Shown piece by piece: positions 20,475 through 30,943 of a stretch of 56,681 nucleotides of DNA (position 1 is its first letter; each line of letters opens with the position of its first letter). The position numbers and the translations under genes were made by a program. Location of the stretch: positions 1 to 56,681 of the forward strand of contig NZ_JAEE01000014.1 of NCBI RefSeq assembly GCF_000518745.1. Reading direction: 5' to 3'. The stretch is from Phaseolibacter flectens ATCC 12775. Lineage in GTDB: Bacteria > Pseudomonadota > Gammaproteobacteria > Enterobacterales > Enterobacteriaceae. Below the pieces are notes generated by a model. That model saw nothing but the letters and a program-made list of their open reading frames with translations. It was not told where the DNA came from and ran no database searches.

Positions 20475-21206
20475 ATGCGGAATTTCGCACTCATGCTGGT
20501 TGCCATGATTGTATGGCCAGTGAGCGGCTTTAGTCAGATAACCACTTACAATCCAATACAACGATCTTATCAACCGATGACGGTATCTCAAAGCAAACCC
20601 GGTTTGCCTATTTATATCCAGATCCTAAAAGAAGAACGAAAATTGGATCTCTATGCCGAGATAGGCAACCACTACCAGTTGGTACAAAGTTTCCCGATAT
20701 GTAAATTCTCAGGCGGTTTGGGGCCAAAACACCGGACAGGCGATCTCAAAAGTCCAGAAGGGTTTTATACAATTAAACCGAGTCAGCTCAATCCCGAGAG
20801 TCATTATACTAAAGCAATCAATATTGGTTATCCAAACCCATACGATCGCGCACATGGTTACACGGGTGACGATCTGATGATCCATGGTGCTTGTGTGTCT
20901 ATTGGCTGCTATGCAATGACTGATCGAGCAATTGAAACGATTTATACTTGGGTCAATGCGGCTTTTGTTGGTGGTCAAAAAGAAATCCATGTCGATATTT
21001 TTCCGTTCGCTCTGACCAACGAAAAATTATACCAGCACAGGTTTTATCATGATGCAACGTTCTGGGCCGAATTAAAATCGGGTTATGACTACTTTCAACT
21101 CAATCATAGACCCCCCATAATGAACGGTAGCAGTGGTCATTATTTTCTACAAACAGGTTTTCTTGCCACCACCCAGTTTCAGCCAAGCAAACACTGGCAA
21201 AGCTGA
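20475..21206 (+). CDS. yafK: YafK (LdtF/DpaA): L,D-transpeptidase-family periplasmic protein
   Basis: 243 residues with an N-terminal signal peptide (MRNFALMLVAMIVWPVSGFS) and a YkuD-type domain. The catalytic motif appears as MIHGACVSIGCYAMT (His and Cys). In E. coli the YafK protein cleaves the Braun lipoprotein-peptidoglycan link rather than forming cross-links; the same role is inferred here. The ATG at 20475 has AGGAA nine bases upstream; an earlier in-frame ATG at 20457 would add six residues before the signal peptide. Convergent with yafJ, as in E. coli. Confidence 0.92.
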   Translation: MRNFALMLVAMIVWPVSGFSQITTYNPIQRSYQPMTVSQSKPGLPIYIQILKEERKLDLYAEIGNHYQLVQSFPICKFSGGLGPKHRTGDLKSPEGFYTIKPSQLNPESHYTKAINIGYPNPYDRAHGYTGDDLMIHGACVSIGCYAMTDRAIETIYTWVNAAFVGGQKEIHVDIFPFALTNEKLYQHRFYHDATFWAELKSGYDYFQLNHRPPIMNGSSGHYFLQTGFLATTQFQPSKHWQS

Positions 21207-21289
21207 TGGGGATTAGCCCGTGAGGATTGGTTCTCTACTGAACCTCTTCTTTGCCTGTGCAGAGATAAGAAGATCCAGTAGATAATATG

Positions 21290-22063
21290 TCAAGGCCAGG
21301 CGATTTGCTCACCGTGACAAAATAAGACACTTTGACCCGGTTCAATTTTGTACCACTCTTCATTGCAGGTCAAAGGCTGAGTCGCGAGTACCGTGACCAC
21401 ATCGTCCGGTGTGGTGTGCTTCTGAAAATCCACATCCATATCACGATCTGCCAGCGTTGCAGTCCCAAAAGGTGCTCGCCGAGTGATCCAATATAACCGC
21501 GTCGAGCAATAAGCAAAAAGGTAACGACCATCGGTCAGTAACATATTAAACGTGCCTTTATCGCGCAGTTCCGCCGCTAAGCACGCAATATACCTGAAAA
21601 CAGAGCGCCAGTTTTTAGGTGTTTCAGGGTAGCGGGTATTGAGTTGATGAAGTAACCAACAAAATGCATATTCGCTGTCAGTTTCTCCAACTGGCCGATA
21701 ATTACCGGTTTCCAACTGACGATAACCTTTCAACTGGCCATTATGGGCATAAGTCCAATGCCGTCCCCACAACTCTCGAGTAAAGGGGTGTGTATTTTCT
21801 AGAGCAACTTTGCCTCTATTTGCTTGGCGAATATGCGCGACCACCGAGTGAGACTTTATCGGGTAATCCTGCACAAGTTTTGCCACTGGCGAATGGATGC
21901 TAGGCAAAGGCTCTTTAAAGGTACGGCAGCCTTTACCTTCATAAAAGGTAATTCCCCATCCATCTTTATGAGGTCCGGTTTGCCCGCCTCGCAAAACTAA
22001 TCCTGAGAAGCTAAAACAGATGTCTGTCGGCACATTCGCACTCATCCCGAGCAATTCACACAT
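21290..22063 (-). CDS. yafJ: YafJ: class II glutamine amidotransferase domain protein
   Basis: 257 residues (E. coli 255). An Ntn-type glutamine amidotransferase fold with Cys2 right after the initiator Met (MCELLGMSANVPTDICFSF), HKDGWGI, HIRQANRGKV and HNGQL. This domain releases ammonia from glutamine, but no synthase domain is attached and the substrate is not known. It is found with yafK and gmhA in the same order as in E. coli. Confidence 0.93.
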   Translation of the reverse strand: MCELLGMSANVPTDICFSFSGLVLRGGQTGPHKDGWGITFYEGKGCRTFKEPLPSIHSPVAKLVQDYPIKSHSVVAHIRQANRGKVALENTHPFTRELWGRHWTYAHNGQLKGYRQLETGNYRPVGETDSEYAFCWLLHQLNTRYPETPKNWRSVFRYIACLAAELRDKGTFNMLLTDGRYLFAYCSTRLYWITRRAPFGTATLADRDMDVDFQKHTTPDDVVTVLATQPLTCNEEWYKIEPGQSVLFCHGEQIAWP

Positions 22064-22189
22064 GACCTTACATCCCCACTGACCAAGAAACCATGTTCAA
22101 TTTTATTTATATTACATCAATAGCATGAGCGATTAGGGATGACAACAGGTTAACTTTCTCAAAAATTATTTTTTTCGATAAGGTGAAAG

Positions 22190-22777
22190 TTAAGTGGCAG
22201 ATTTTTGCATTTCCTGCTCAATCAGCAAAATCAGAATGTGAATAATTTTAATGTGGATCTCCTGAATTCGATCTGCATAACCCCAATGTGGTACGCGAAT
22301 TTCAACATCCGCACAACCTGCCATTTTTCCGCCATCCTTACCGGTCAAGGTGATCACGTTCATACCTCGTGACCGAGCGGCTTCAACCGCGTGAATAATA
22401 TTCCCGGAATTACCGGATGTCGAAATGGCCAACAAGACATCACCGGGTCTGCCAACCGCCTCAATATAACGAGAAAAGACAAAATCATATCCAAAATCAT
22501 TACTGACACAAGAAAGATGGCTGACATCAGAAATTGCAATCGCAGCGTAGCCTGGGCGATTTTCACGATAACGTCCTGTCAGTTCTTCTGCAAAATGCAT
22601 CGCATCACAGTGGGAACCACCATTACCACAGGCAAGAATTTTATTCCCTTGGCGTAACTGTTGTGCCAGTAATATCGCAGCTTGCTGTATGGCCGTTAAA
22701 TTGGCCTCATCCTGAATAAAGTTCTGCAACGTGATTGCTGCTTGATTAAGCTCGGAAAAAATCAAGTCCTGATACAT
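22190..22777 (-). CDS. gmhA: Sedoheptulose-7-phosphate isomerase GmhA
   Basis: 195 residues. Converts sedoheptulose-7-phosphate to D-glycero-D-manno-heptose-7-phosphate, the first step of ADP-heptose synthesis for the LPS inner core. SIS-domain features: [29 protein letters not shown] and the catalytic His in [22 protein letters not shown] 22777 is preceded by AGAGG; the in-frame ATG seven codons upstream is not like the family. Divergent from fadE, as in E. coli. Confidence 0.97.
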   Translation of the reverse strand: MYQDLIFSELNQAAITLQNFIQDEANLTAIQQAAILLAQQLRQGNKILACGNGGSHCDAMHFAEELTGRYRENRPGYAAIAISDVSHLSCVSNDFGYDFVFSRYIEAVGRPGDVLLAISTSGNSGNIIHAVEAARSRGMNVITLTGKDGGKMAGCADVEIRVPHWGYADRIQEIHIKIIHILILLIEQEMQKSAT

Positions 22778-22978
22778 AGTTAAGCCTCTGGCACTCATAA
22801 AATTGCAGCTAGTTTAGCCCAAAGAGTTTACAGCACAAGCATGCAACGGATTTTTATCTTCACTCTGAGGACTAACTCGCATCTATTCATGCCCGATAAA
22901 CCCGTAATTTGTGAGTCAGCCTATAAATTTATGCCCCCATGATTGCTAAAAAATAGGCATCGTACTAGAACTAAAAAC

Positions 22979-22995
22979 AACAGGTCAGACCACCT
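22979..22995 (+). promoter_or_regulatory. Putative FadR operator of fadE
   Basis: AACAGGTCAGACCACCT matches the fadB-type FadR site ATCTGGTACGACCAGAT at 12 of 17 positions, including the central GGT and GACCA. It lies 24 bp before the fadE ATG, which fits repression of fatty-acid degradation in the absence of acyl-CoA. Confidence 0.55.
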
Positions 22996-23018
22996 GCCAA
23001 TTTAAGGAGTGACTCGTC

Positions 23019-25472
23019 ATGTTAATACTAAGTATTGTCATTACTCTGCTGGGCATCGGTATACTGTTTTATCACCAAATCCCATTGAGTAAAAGTAGCC
23101 TGCTGCTTTTTGGCTGGACATGTTTTCTCTCCCTCTTGTCTATCTGGAGTGGATGGATGTTTGTTTTTGCTCTAATGGTACTGCTCCCGCTGAACAGTAA
23201 AGGAATAAGACAGAAAAAGATCTCACGAACTGCTATGGAAAAATTTCGGCAGGTACTGCCAGCCATGTCAGTCACAGAGAAGGAGGCCATTCAGGCCGGA
23301 ACGACGTGGTGGGAAGGTGACCTTTTTAGTGGCCGTCCAGACTGGAAAAAATTACATCACTATGCACAACCGCAGCTGACTCAAGAAGAACAAGCCTTTT
23401 TAGATGGGCCTGTCGCACAAGCCTGCGCCCTAGCCGCAGATTTCCAGATTACGCACCAATTGGCCGATTTACCCCCTGAGTTATGGGCTTTATTACGCAA
23501 GCATCGCTTTTTTGCCATGATTATTAAGAAAGAGTACGGCGGCCTTGAGTTTTCTGCTTATGCCCAATCTCTTGTGCTACAAAAGTTATCCGCTATTTCT
23601 GGGGTGCTATCGATTACTGTCGGCGTGCCCAATTCATTGGGACCCGGTGAACTGTTACAACATTATGGCACGGATCAGCAAAAGCAATACTATTTGCCAC
23701 GCCTTGCCTGCGGAGAAGCGATCCCTTGTTTTGCTCTAACCAGTCCAGAAGCCGGTTCGGATGCGGGATCCATTCCAGACAAAGGCGTGATCTGCCGGGG
23801 ACAATGGCAGGGGCAAGAAATTATCGGTATGCGATTAACGTGGAATAAGCGTTACATCACTCTTGCTCCAATCGCAACCGTGCTAGGACTGGCTTTTAAA
23901 CTGTATGATCCTGAAAAGTTGCTGAGCGAGAATACCGCACCCGGTATCACTTGTGCCTTGATCCCTGTCAATACACCGGGGGTCAAAATTGGTAGGCGCC
24001 ATTTTCCTTTAAATATTCCGTTTCAAAATGGACCAACGCAAGGTGAAAACGTGTTTGTACCATTGGACTACATTATCGGGGGCGCAAGTATGGCGGGACA
24101 AGGTTGGAGAATGCTGGTTGAGTGCCTATCAACAGGGCGCGGGATCACCCTTCCCTCGAATGCCACGGGTAGCCTTAAAGGGATAGCCTTGACTATTGGT
24201 GCTTACGCGCATATTCGTCGCCAATTCCGGATGCCAATTGGCTCAATGGAAGGCATTGAAGAGCCGTTAGCAAGAATTGCCGGTAATGCTTATGTGTTAG
24301 ACGCCGCCGCCTCACTGATTACTTATGGAATTGTGCAAGGAGAAAAACCGGCGGTTTTGTCTGCCATTGTCAAATACCATTGTACTCATCGCGCCCAACG
24401 CTGCATCATTGATGCCATGGATATTGCCGGAGGAAAAGGGATCATGCTTGGCAATAGCAACTTCCTCGCAAGAGCGTATCAGGGCGCCCCTATCGCCGTC
24501 ACGGTTGAAGGGGCAAATATTCTTACCCGCAGTATGATCATTTTCGGTCAAGGCGCAATACGTTGCCATCCCTATCTTCTCACGGAAATGAACGCCGTGG
24601 CTTCCGATAATTTAGTCAATTTTGATAAGGCGCTGTTCAGTCACCTTGGTCACACCATGGGTAATCTGGTTCGGAGTTTATGGCTCGGGATCAGCAGAGG
24701 CTATACCAGTCAAAGTCCGGTTCAAGATGAAACTCGCCGTCACTACCAACACCTGAATAGATTAAGTGCCAATTTGGCGTTATTGGCCGATGTTTCTCTG
24801 GCTGTCCTAGGCGGTAAGTTGAAACGACACGAAAGATTATCCGCCCGATTAGGTGATGTCTTAAGTCAATTATATCTCGCTTCGGCAACCTTAAAACGTT
24901 ACCAAGACGAAGGGGCACATAAAGAAGATCTGATCCTCGTGCATTGGGGGGTCAATGATGCAATTTACCAAGCTGAGGAAGCGATCAGTGAATTACTGAA
25001 TAACTTTCCCCAACCTGTTATCGCAGCCTGTTTAAAGGCAATCATTTTTCCAATGGGTAGGCACAGTAAAAAATCATCAGATAAATTAGATAGACAATTA
25101 GCGGTCCTGTTACAAAATCCAAATCCGTCGCGAAGCCGTCTTGGCCGAGGCCTACACCTTGAACCTGATACTTTTAATATGGCAGGTCAGGCTGAACAAG
25201 CCTTGCGTTTGATTATTGAAGCTGAAAAAATTGTTGATCATGTCTCTGCCACTCAACAACGTCCAATTAACTTTGTGCGCCTAGATAAATTGGCAGAAAA
25301 TGCATTACAACAGCAATGGATAAATGAAGAACAGGCTCAGATCTTAAAACACGCAGAACAGAGTCGGATGGCAATGATCAATGTCGATGATTTTGATGAA
25401 GCCGAAATCAGGCCAGAAAAAGGAACGCCAAGCACGACGTCCTTAACCAAGCCGACAAAAAAATCGGCGTAA
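23019..25472 (+). CDS. fadE: Acyl-CoA dehydrogenase FadE
   Basis: 817 residues (E. coli 814). Catalyses the first, FAD-dependent step of aerobic fatty-acid beta-oxidation. Two hydrophobic N-terminal segments (about 1-25 and 28-60) anchor it to the inner membrane. The acyl-CoA dehydrogenase core spans about 100-520 ([53 protein letters not shown]), and a FadE-specific C-terminal domain follows. AAGGAG precedes the ATG. Its presence implies that growth on fatty acids is retained. Confidence 0.96.
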   Translation: MLILSIVITLLGIGILFYHQIPLSKSSLLLFGWTCFLSLLSIWSGWMFVFALMVLLPLNSKGIRQKKISRTAMEKFRQVLPAMSVTEKEAIQAGTTWWEGDLFSGRPDWKKLHHYAQPQLTQEEQAFLDGPVAQACALAADFQITHQLADLPPELWALLRKHRFFAMIIKKEYGGLEFSAYAQSLVLQKLSAISGVLSITVGVPNSLGPGELLQHYGTDQQKQYYLPRLACGEAIPCFALTSPEAGSDAGSIPDKGVICRGQWQGQEIIGMRLTWNKRYITLAPIATVLGLAFKLYDPEKLLSENTAPGITCALIPVNTPGVKIGRRHFPLNIPFQNGPTQGENVFVPLDYIIGGASMAGQGWRMLVECLSTGRGITLPSNATGSLKGIALTIGAYAHIRRQFRMPIGSMEGIEEPLARIAGNAYVLDAAASLITYGIVQGEKPAVLSAIVKYHCTHRAQRCIIDAMDIAGGKGIMLGNSNFLARAYQGAPIAVTVEGANILTRSMIIFGQGAIRCHPYLLTEMNAVASDNLVNFDKALFSHLGHTMGNLVRSLWLGISRGYTSQSPVQDETRRHYQHLNRLSANLALLADVSLAVLGGKLKRHERLSARLGDVLSQLYLASATLKRYQDEGAHKEDLILVHWGVNDAIYQAEEAISELLNNFPQPVIAACLKAIIFPMGRHSKKSSDKLDRQLAVLLQNPNPSRSRLGRGLHLEPDTFNMAGQAEQALRLIIEAEKIVDHVSATQQRPINFVRLDKLAENALQQQWINEEQAQILKHAEQSRMAMINVDDFDEAEIRPEKGTPSTTSLTKPTKKSA

Positions 25473-25495
25473 CAGGCGATCCGTCAAGTCAATCA

Positions 25496-26695
25496 TTAGG
25501 CGACTTGGCGGACTCGAGCAACCAAGGCTTCAGCATCTACCACATGCTCTGCAGCTACAATCAACGTACGACCAAGGTTAAGGGCATTTTTCAGACAATG
25601 CAGTTGCATCTCCTGATCCTCAATGATACTCAGATCTGCGACATGAGATAAGCCAATAGTACGACGAATTAATTCAGTGCCGGCATAACCGATGCTATCC
25701 CGCCAAACATGATCCAAGAAATGCTCAATATAACTGGCGACAGCTAATGCAGGATCTTGGCTCTGCGTCATTGCCAATGCAACAAAGTGTTTACGAAAAT
25801 GTTGCCAGAAAACAATGATCGCCTGTAAACGCCACTCTCTCGCCTGTGCGGCGTCTTTGGTCGCCAGCAGACCGGGTAAAGCACAATAGTTAAGTAACAA
25901 ATTACCAATCAGGGTGCCACAATCAAAACCGATAGGCCCAAAAAATCCGAACTCTGCATCAATCACCTTCACATTTTGTTCATCAATAAATACAGAGCCC
26001 GTATGAATATCGCCGTGCAATAACGCTTCGGCATGGCAAAGAAAATGGTGCTTCAGTGCGGCGACGGCACCCAGCAGTTGATCATCATCATGAATATCTT
26101 GGACACAATCCGCTAATGCTGGTGGATAATCGTTTCGAGGATGCAGCCGATAAGGATCAGTAAAAAAAAGTTGCTCAGTAATGGCACACATTTCAGGATT
26201 CGTAAATTGGATCACTTTTTGCTTTTTTACCTCGGGGGATAATGCAAAATCAGAGGTAAAGAAAAGCACCCGAGCAAGGTACTGTGCTAACTTTAACGCC
26301 ATATGCTGATGCTGATGCCCTGCAATCAATTCATTTCTTAACAAATGTAAATGCGAGAGATCTTCCATCACCATCACCGCCAACTCAGGATCATAATGAA
26401 GAATATTCACTGTATATTTGGCAGCATAGTGATAATGCTCACGCAGCGTTTCTGCCTCCAACCGAGCACGATCTAAGGTCAATGGCCAAGATTCGCCAAC
26501 ACAACGCACATAAGGTAACGCTTGTTTAACCACCACCCGACTGACACCCTGCTTATCGAGAATTTTAAATACCAGATTTAAATTACCATCACCGATTTCT
26601 TGTGCTGCGACCAGTTGTTCTGGATCAGACAAGCCACCATAACAACGGGCATGATCCAAAGCGTCATTTGCGGTGAAAGTACGATATTGCGACAT
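25496..26695 (-). CDS. mtnK: 5-methylthioribose kinase MtnK
   Basis: 399 residues. Phosphorylates 5-methylthioribose in the methionine salvage pathway that recycles the methylthio group left from polyamine synthesis. Aminoglycoside-phosphotransferase-like kinase fold: [11 protein letters not shown] (nucleotide loop), [11 protein letters not shown] (catalytic Lys), [13 protein letters not shown] (catalytic Asp) and [15 protein letters not shown] (metal-binding Asp). Divergent from mtnA with a shared 108-bp control region containing MetJ boxes; fadE is convergent 23 bp away. Confidence 0.95.
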   Translation of the reverse strand: MSQYRTFTANDALDHARCYGGLSDPEQLVAAQEIGDGNLNLVFKILDKQGVSRVVVKQALPYVRCVGESWPLTLDRARLEAETLREHYHYAAKYTVNILHYDPELAVMVMEDLSHLHLLRNELIAGHQHQHMALKLAQYLARVLFFTSDFALSPEVKKQKVIQFTNPEMCAITEQLFFTDPYRLHPRNDYPPALADCVQDIHDDDQLLGAVAALKHHFLCHAEALLHGDIHTGSVFIDEQNVKVIDAEFGFFGPIGFDCGTLIGNLLLNYCALPGLLATKDAAQAREWRLQAIIVFWQHFRKHFVALAMTQSQDPALAVASYIEHFLDHVWRDSIGYAGTELIRRTIGLSHVADLSIIEDQEMQLHCLKNALNLGRTLIVAAEHVVDAEALVARVRQVA

Positions 26696-26726
26696 TGCTG
26701 GCTCCTTATCATGAATGTTCAGAATA

Positions 26727-26758
26727 AGACGGTTAGACGTCTATACTTCTGGACTTCA
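26727..26758. promoter_or_regulatory. MetJ operator: four tandem met boxes between mtnK and mtnA
   Basis: Four consecutive 8-base units read AGACGGTT, AGACGTCT, ATACTTCT and GGACTTCA. They match the met box AGACGTCT at 6, 8, 6 and 5 positions. Tandem arrays of two to five met boxes are the known MetJ operator form. The site sits centrally in the divergent mtnK/mtnA region, so both arms of methionine salvage should be repressed when S-adenosylmethionine is plentiful. Confidence 0.75.
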
Positions 26759-26803
26759 TATTGGCATACTATATCCAGTTATGGCAATAAGGAACTTTAT
26801 CTG

Positions 26804-27838
26804 ATGCAATCACTGCAAACCACCAGCCTGAAAGTAAAAAATCAGACACTGTGGATCCTTGATCAGCAAGCCTTGCCTCAACAACATCGCTGGTTAGCCG
26901 CTGATTCAACGGAAAAGCTGATTGAGCATATTCATCAATTACGTGTCAGAGGTGCCCCGCTGATTGGTCTGGCTGCCAGCCTATTACTGGCCATTCAAGC
27001 CGTTCAAGGTGTTAGCCAGTCAATGATTAAGAACAATCTGTCACTGTTACGTGCTGCGAGACCGACAGCTGTCAACCTCATGAACAATTTAGAAAAAATG
27101 ACTCTCGCTTTAAATAGTCAAGGGGACTGGCGCCTACGTATGCAACAACAAGCTTGGCAACTGGTTGAGCAGGATCGGCAATTATGTGAGCGCATCGCTG
27201 AAGCGGGATGCCCGTTAATTCAACCTCATAGTCGCATTCTGACGCATTGCAATACAGGGGGATTAGCCACTGCTGGCATTGGTACTGCCTTAGGTGTAAT
27301 CAAACGCAGTTGGCAACAGGGCAATCTCCAGCATGTCTGGATCAGTGAAACTCGGCCTTTACTGCAAGGCGCTCGGTTAACGGCGTGGGAATTACAACAG
27401 GCCGCCATTCCCTGCCAACTGATCGCGGATAATATGGCGGCGGCATTGATGGCGGCAGGACAAGTGGATGCAGTGTGGGTCGGTGCAGACCGGATCGCAG
27501 CCAATGGGGATGTCGCCAACAAAATCGGTACCTATAATCTGGCTGTTCTGGCCCATTATCACCAGATCCCTTTTTATGTCGCTGCGCCGGTAACCACACT
27601 GGATCGCCATTGCTCAACCGGTACTCAGATCCCCATTGAACAACGTGCGAGCCATGAGATCACGGGGGTGAATGGCAGTTTTGGTCAGGTTCAATGGGCA
27701 CCACAGGGTATTTCCGTCTGGAATCCGGCCTTTGACGTCACGCCAGCCTCATTGATCCACGGCTGGATCCTCGATACCGGCTTGGCTACGCCAGAGCAGG
27801 TCAAAAACGGTTATTTCACCCCTTCTCTGACCGTGTAA
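26804..27838 (+). CDS. mtnA: Methylthioribose-1-phosphate isomerase MtnA
   Basis: 344 residues. Isomerises methylthioribose-1-phosphate to methylthioribulose-1-phosphate. eIF2B-alpha-like fold; family signatures seen are [19 protein letters not shown] with the catalytic Cys, and [19 protein letters not shown] with the catalytic Asp. ATG 26804 with AAGGA eleven bases upstream is preferred over an open frame running back into mtnK. It ends 2 bp before the mtnD stop on the other strand. Confidence 0.96.
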   Translation: MQSLQTTSLKVKNQTLWILDQQALPQQHRWLAADSTEKLIEHIHQLRVRGAPLIGLAASLLLAIQAVQGVSQSMIKNNLSLLRAARPTAVNLMNNLEKMTLALNSQGDWRLRMQQQAWQLVEQDRQLCERIAEAGCPLIQPHSRILTHCNTGGLATAGIGTALGVIKRSWQQGNLQHVWISETRPLLQGARLTAWELQQAAIPCQLIADNMAAALMAAGQVDAVWVGADRIAANGDVANKIGTYNLAVLAHYHQIPFYVAAPVTTLDRHCSTGTQIPIEQRASHEITGVNGSFGQVQWAPQGISVWNPAFDVTPASLIHGWILDTGLATPEQVKNGYFTPSLTV

Positions 27839-27840
27839 AA

Positions 27841-28383
27841 TTAAGGAAGACGTGGATAGTGATCCGCAATGTCAGATCCTGTAAAATTGGCAATCCATCC
27901 TTGTGGATTATCAAAAATACGGATCGCGGTAAAACCAGGCGTGGCGCCCATATCAAACCAATGCGGGATACCAGCCGGCACGGAAATTAAATCATTTTTT
28001 TCACACAGGATCTGCAAAACTTTCCCTTCAATATGCAAACAAAATAGCCCTGCACCTCGAACAAAAAACCGCACTTCATCTTCGGCATGGGTGTGTTCTG
28101 ACAAAAATCGTTGTCTTAACGCGTCTTTGTCCGGATAATCTGCATTTATCGAGATCACATCCCAACTTTGATAACCTTTTTCTGCCACAAGCTTGGCAAT
28201 TTCATGTTGGTAAGCTTGCAGAACCTGCTCACTATCTGGATTGTCGCTCAGTGGGCGATCAGCCTGCCAACGTTCAAAACGAATCTGATAGGGTGCCAGC
28301 TGCTGGGCAATGTGCTTAGGATCCTGCCCCTGCCAAAGAGGCTGGGCGGGCTGAGTGTCGCTAAAAATGGTCAGTGCGCTCAT
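27841..28383 (-). CDS. mtnD: Acireductone dioxygenase MtnD
   Basis: 180 residues. A cupin metalloenzyme that oxidises acireductone to the 2-keto acid precursor of methionine (Fe form) or to off-pathway products (Ni form). Metal ligands are visible in [12 protein letters not shown] (two His and a Glu) and in GIPHWF (third His). Its start overlaps the mtnC stop by 4 bp, so the two are co-translated. Confidence 0.96.
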   Translation of the reverse strand: MSALTIFSDTQPAQPLWQGQDPKHIAQQLAPYQIRFERWQADRPLSDNPDSEQVLQAYQHEIAKLVAEKGYQSWDVISINADYPDKDALRQRFLSEHTHAEDEVRFFVRGAGLFCLHIEGKVLQILCEKNDLISVPAGIPHWFDMGATPGFTAIRIFDNPQGWIANFTGSDIADHYPRLP

Positions 28384-29069
28384 GTGATTATTTCTCCAAG
28401 ATCGATATCCTGAAACGTATTAACCCACGGATAGTGGCGACTTGGTGTCGCTTCACCTCGAACCAATTGCAAACAATGCCATCCTGCTTGATTGGCTGCC
28501 TCCAGTTCTTGTTCAATATCAGATAAAAAGAGCAACTGTTCTGCAGGTAATCGCAATTGCCCGGCAATTGTCTGGTATGACGTCACTTGCTGTTTTGCCC
28601 CGACCCCCGTATCAAAATAACCACTGAACAATGGTGTCAGATCCCCCTCAATACTGTGCCCAAATAAAAGTTGTTGCGCTTGTACTGAGCCAGAGGAATA
28701 GAGATACAAGTTAATGCCCTGCTGATGCCAGCGCCTTAACGCGGGCATCACATCCGAATAAAGGTGCCCCTGAAACTGACCGGTTTGATATCCCTCTCGC
28801 CAGATCATGCCTTGCAATAATTTCAAGGCTGGCGATTTACGATCTTGGTCAATAAATTGCTGAAATACGGTGCTCAATTGTGACAAATCAGTATCAGCAA
28901 AATCGACTTCTTTCCTTAGCAATTGCAGAACCTGTTCAATATCAGGCGTCATCGCATGCTGCTGCAGATAAGTGGGCAGATGGGTTCGTGCATAAGGAAA
29001 CAGCACATCATGTACAAATCGAATATCCGTTGTGGTGCCTTCAATGTCAGTCACTATAGCCCGGATCAT
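28380..29069 (-). CDS. mtnC: Enolase-phosphatase MtnC
   Basis: 229 residues. HAD-superfamily bifunctional enzyme: enolisation then dephosphorylation of diketo-5-methylthiopentyl-1-phosphate to acireductone, the substrate of MtnD. Seen: [15 protein letters not shown] (nucleophile Asp), [18 protein letters not shown], and the C-terminal [16 protein letters not shown]. In related bacteria mtnB commonly precedes mtnC, but no mtnB is present upstream here. Confidence 0.96.
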   Translation of the reverse strand: MIRAIVTDIEGTTTDIRFVHDVLFPYARTHLPTYLQQHAMTPDIEQVLQLLRKEVDFADTDLSQLSTVFQQFIDQDRKSPALKLLQGMIWREGYQTGQFQGHLYSDVMPALRRWHQQGINLYLYSSGSVQAQQLLFGHSIEGDLTPLFSGYFDTGVGAKQQVTSYQTIAGQLRLPAEQLLFLSDIEQELEAANQAGWHCLQLVRGEATPSRHYPWVNTFQDIDLGEIIT

Positions 29070-29404
29070 TGGCGTCGCTCCGTGTTTTTTTCACCCCGCT
29101 CACAACAGCGGACCGATTATTTTTGGCCATCTAAATGGCTTGATAGCCAAATACTAGCACTGCTCCCTATCCGAGTAAATTAAAAGCCGTGTTAAGCTGC
29201 CTTTTTATGCAAACGTTGTAATTGGATCCGTTATGAGGCCTCCATTGCCGCTTAAACGCTTTTACTTTTATTTCAATCTCTTATCCTTCAAAAAAAACCG
29301 CAACCTTATCGGCGGCGGCTCTATCACGAAGTAGAAAAGACTCAACGATAACGCAATTTCACTCGTTTTTATCTCCCATGGAGATCACTGCCAGACGACA
29401 CCAA
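29070..29404. other. Spacer between mtnC and the type I secretion genes, no gene
   Basis: 335 bp without coding potential. The site where mtnB might be expected holds no recognisable dehydratase remnant. The inverted motif GCCATTTAGATGGC at about 29128-29141 is noted but matches the met box weakly (5 of 8 per unit). Confidence 0.55.
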
Positions 29405-30940
29405 TTAACGTTCATGGAAGGCACTTGAAGTGATATCTCTTATTGGCGATAACAGATAACTGATGACTCGCCGTGAATCGGTTTTTATATCCGCAGTGAC
29501 ACTCATCCCTGATAATAAATGAATATCTTGACCATTAATATTCATGTAATCTTTATCAAGCTGAATAATCACAGGAAAGACCAGCTGTTGTGAATCTTTA
29601 GCCGATTCGCCACTTGATGCAGAACGGGAACTGTCGGCCAAATCTTTTTTGCTTTGGCTATCCGTAATTGCATCACGAGAAATGGTTTTCACCACACCAT
29701 GCAGGGTACCATAACGGGTATAGGTAAAGGTATTGACTTTAATTTCAGCATGCTGACCAACACGAATAAATCCAATATCATTATTGGAAACATAAGCTCT
29801 TACCTGCATTTTCGAATTTTTGGGTACGACACGCATCAATTCTTGACCGGCGCTAACGACTTGCCCTAGATTCGTGACAACAGATGTGGCAATAATACCA
29901 TCAATGTTACTGCGTAACTCGCTCTGATTTAGGCTAACCTGCAGCTGCTTGAGCTGTTCACTCAGACTGATTTCTTGGCGCTGTGCATCCAGTAATTTCT
30001 GCATATTGTTCGCAATTGCGCCTTCCAGCACTTTATCAAAGGTATGCCGTGAGACTTCTTTATCTGCAATCACCTTGGCAAGTTGGGCTGCACTACTCGA
30101 CAATTGGGTCTCAGCTTGTTTGAGGGTCGAGCTGAATTCGAGCCACGTATCTTCCGAGATCACATGTTGATCCAAGAGGTGTTTCCTAATTTTAACCCTT
30201 TGATTAATTGTATTAACTAGACTTTGCTGATCATGGATCGCCGAAGTCAGGGCTTGCTGCTGCTGCTGGGCAGAGAGATACTCGGACAGTGACTGCAATA
30301 AATTGGCGCGTAAATCCAGTAAATCACGCTCAATAATTTGCCGACTGTCAGATTGGATTGAAGGCGGAAGATCAGTAAATTGTGGCACCGTTATTTTGCC
30401 GAGTTGAGCATCTCCTCGCGCAGTCCCCACAAGTATAGTATTGACAACGGAGCCGGCTAAATGGCTGTCTAACCAATTAGGATCAAGGAGAGACTGGCTG
30501 TTATCAAGGGTAATGGCTTTCGATATCTGATCCAGTTTAATCCTTCTCAAAATTTCTGCTTGCCAAGTATACAAGCGCATTTGGATATCACGCATTTTGG
30601 ACAGATTTTCACTGTTATCTAGGCGAACTAATAGCTGGCCTTTATGCACAATATCGCCATTTTTAACCCTGATATCCATGATTTTACCATTAAGAACCGG
30701 TTCAACCCGTTGGACTTCTAGGGACGTTTCAATTTTACCCATTACGTCGGCGTTAATATCGATTTTACCGATAATCGACCAAATTAATGCCATCACAACC
30801 AAGACACATAATGTGATAAAAAGTTGGATCCTCACTGGTGACATGGGAGTTTCAACGATTGCAAGGGCTGAAGGTAAAAAATCCAGATCACTGATTACTG
30901 GCTTAGGCGCTTGACTCGTTGCCTTTTTAAATAGCGTCAT
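29405..30940 (-). CDS. Type I secretion membrane-fusion (HlyD-family) adaptor
   Basis: 511 residues. Periplasmic adaptor linking the ABC exporter to the TolC-like channel. A short cytosolic N-terminus, one membrane helix (about 38-60, LFITLCVLVVMALIWSIIG), a biotinyl-lipoyl segment (about 80-110, GKIMDIRVKNGDIVHKGQLLVRLD), a long coiled-coil hairpin (about 115-340) and a beta-barrel domain (KMQVRAYVSNNDIGFIRVGQ). It follows the ABC gene by 3 bp. Last gene of a four-gene cluster that begins with the TolC-like gene. The family is clear; the individual name is not. Confidence 0.93.
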   Translation of the reverse strand: MTLFKKATSQAPKPVISDLDFLPSALAIVETPMSPVRIQLFITLCVLVVMALIWSIIGKIDINADVMGKIETSLEVQRVEPVLNGKIMDIRVKNGDIVHKGQLLVRLDNSENLSKMRDIQMRLYTWQAEILRRIKLDQISKAITLDNSQSLLDPNWLDSHLAGSVVNTILVGTARGDAQLGKITVPQFTDLPPSIQSDSRQIIERDLLDLRANLLQSLSEYLSAQQQQQALTSAIHDQQSLVNTINQRVKIRKHLLDQHVISEDTWLEFSSTLKQAETQLSSSAAQLAKVIADKEVSRHTFDKVLEGAIANNMQKLLDAQRQEISLSEQLKQLQVSLNQSELRSNIDGIIATSVVTNLGQVVSAGQELMRVVPKNSKMQVRAYVSNNDIGFIRVGQHAEIKVNTFTYTRYGTLHGVVKTISRDAITDSQSKKDLADSSRSASSGESAKDSQQLVFPVIIQLDKDYMNINGQDIHLLSGMSVTADIKTDSRRVISYLLSPIRDITSSAFHER

Positions 30941-30943
30941 TAA

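Noticed and set aside
29128-29141. Inverted GCCATTTAGATGGC upstream of mtnC considered as a second MetJ operator
   Set aside because: Each 8-base unit matches the met box at only 5 positions and no tandem array is formed.
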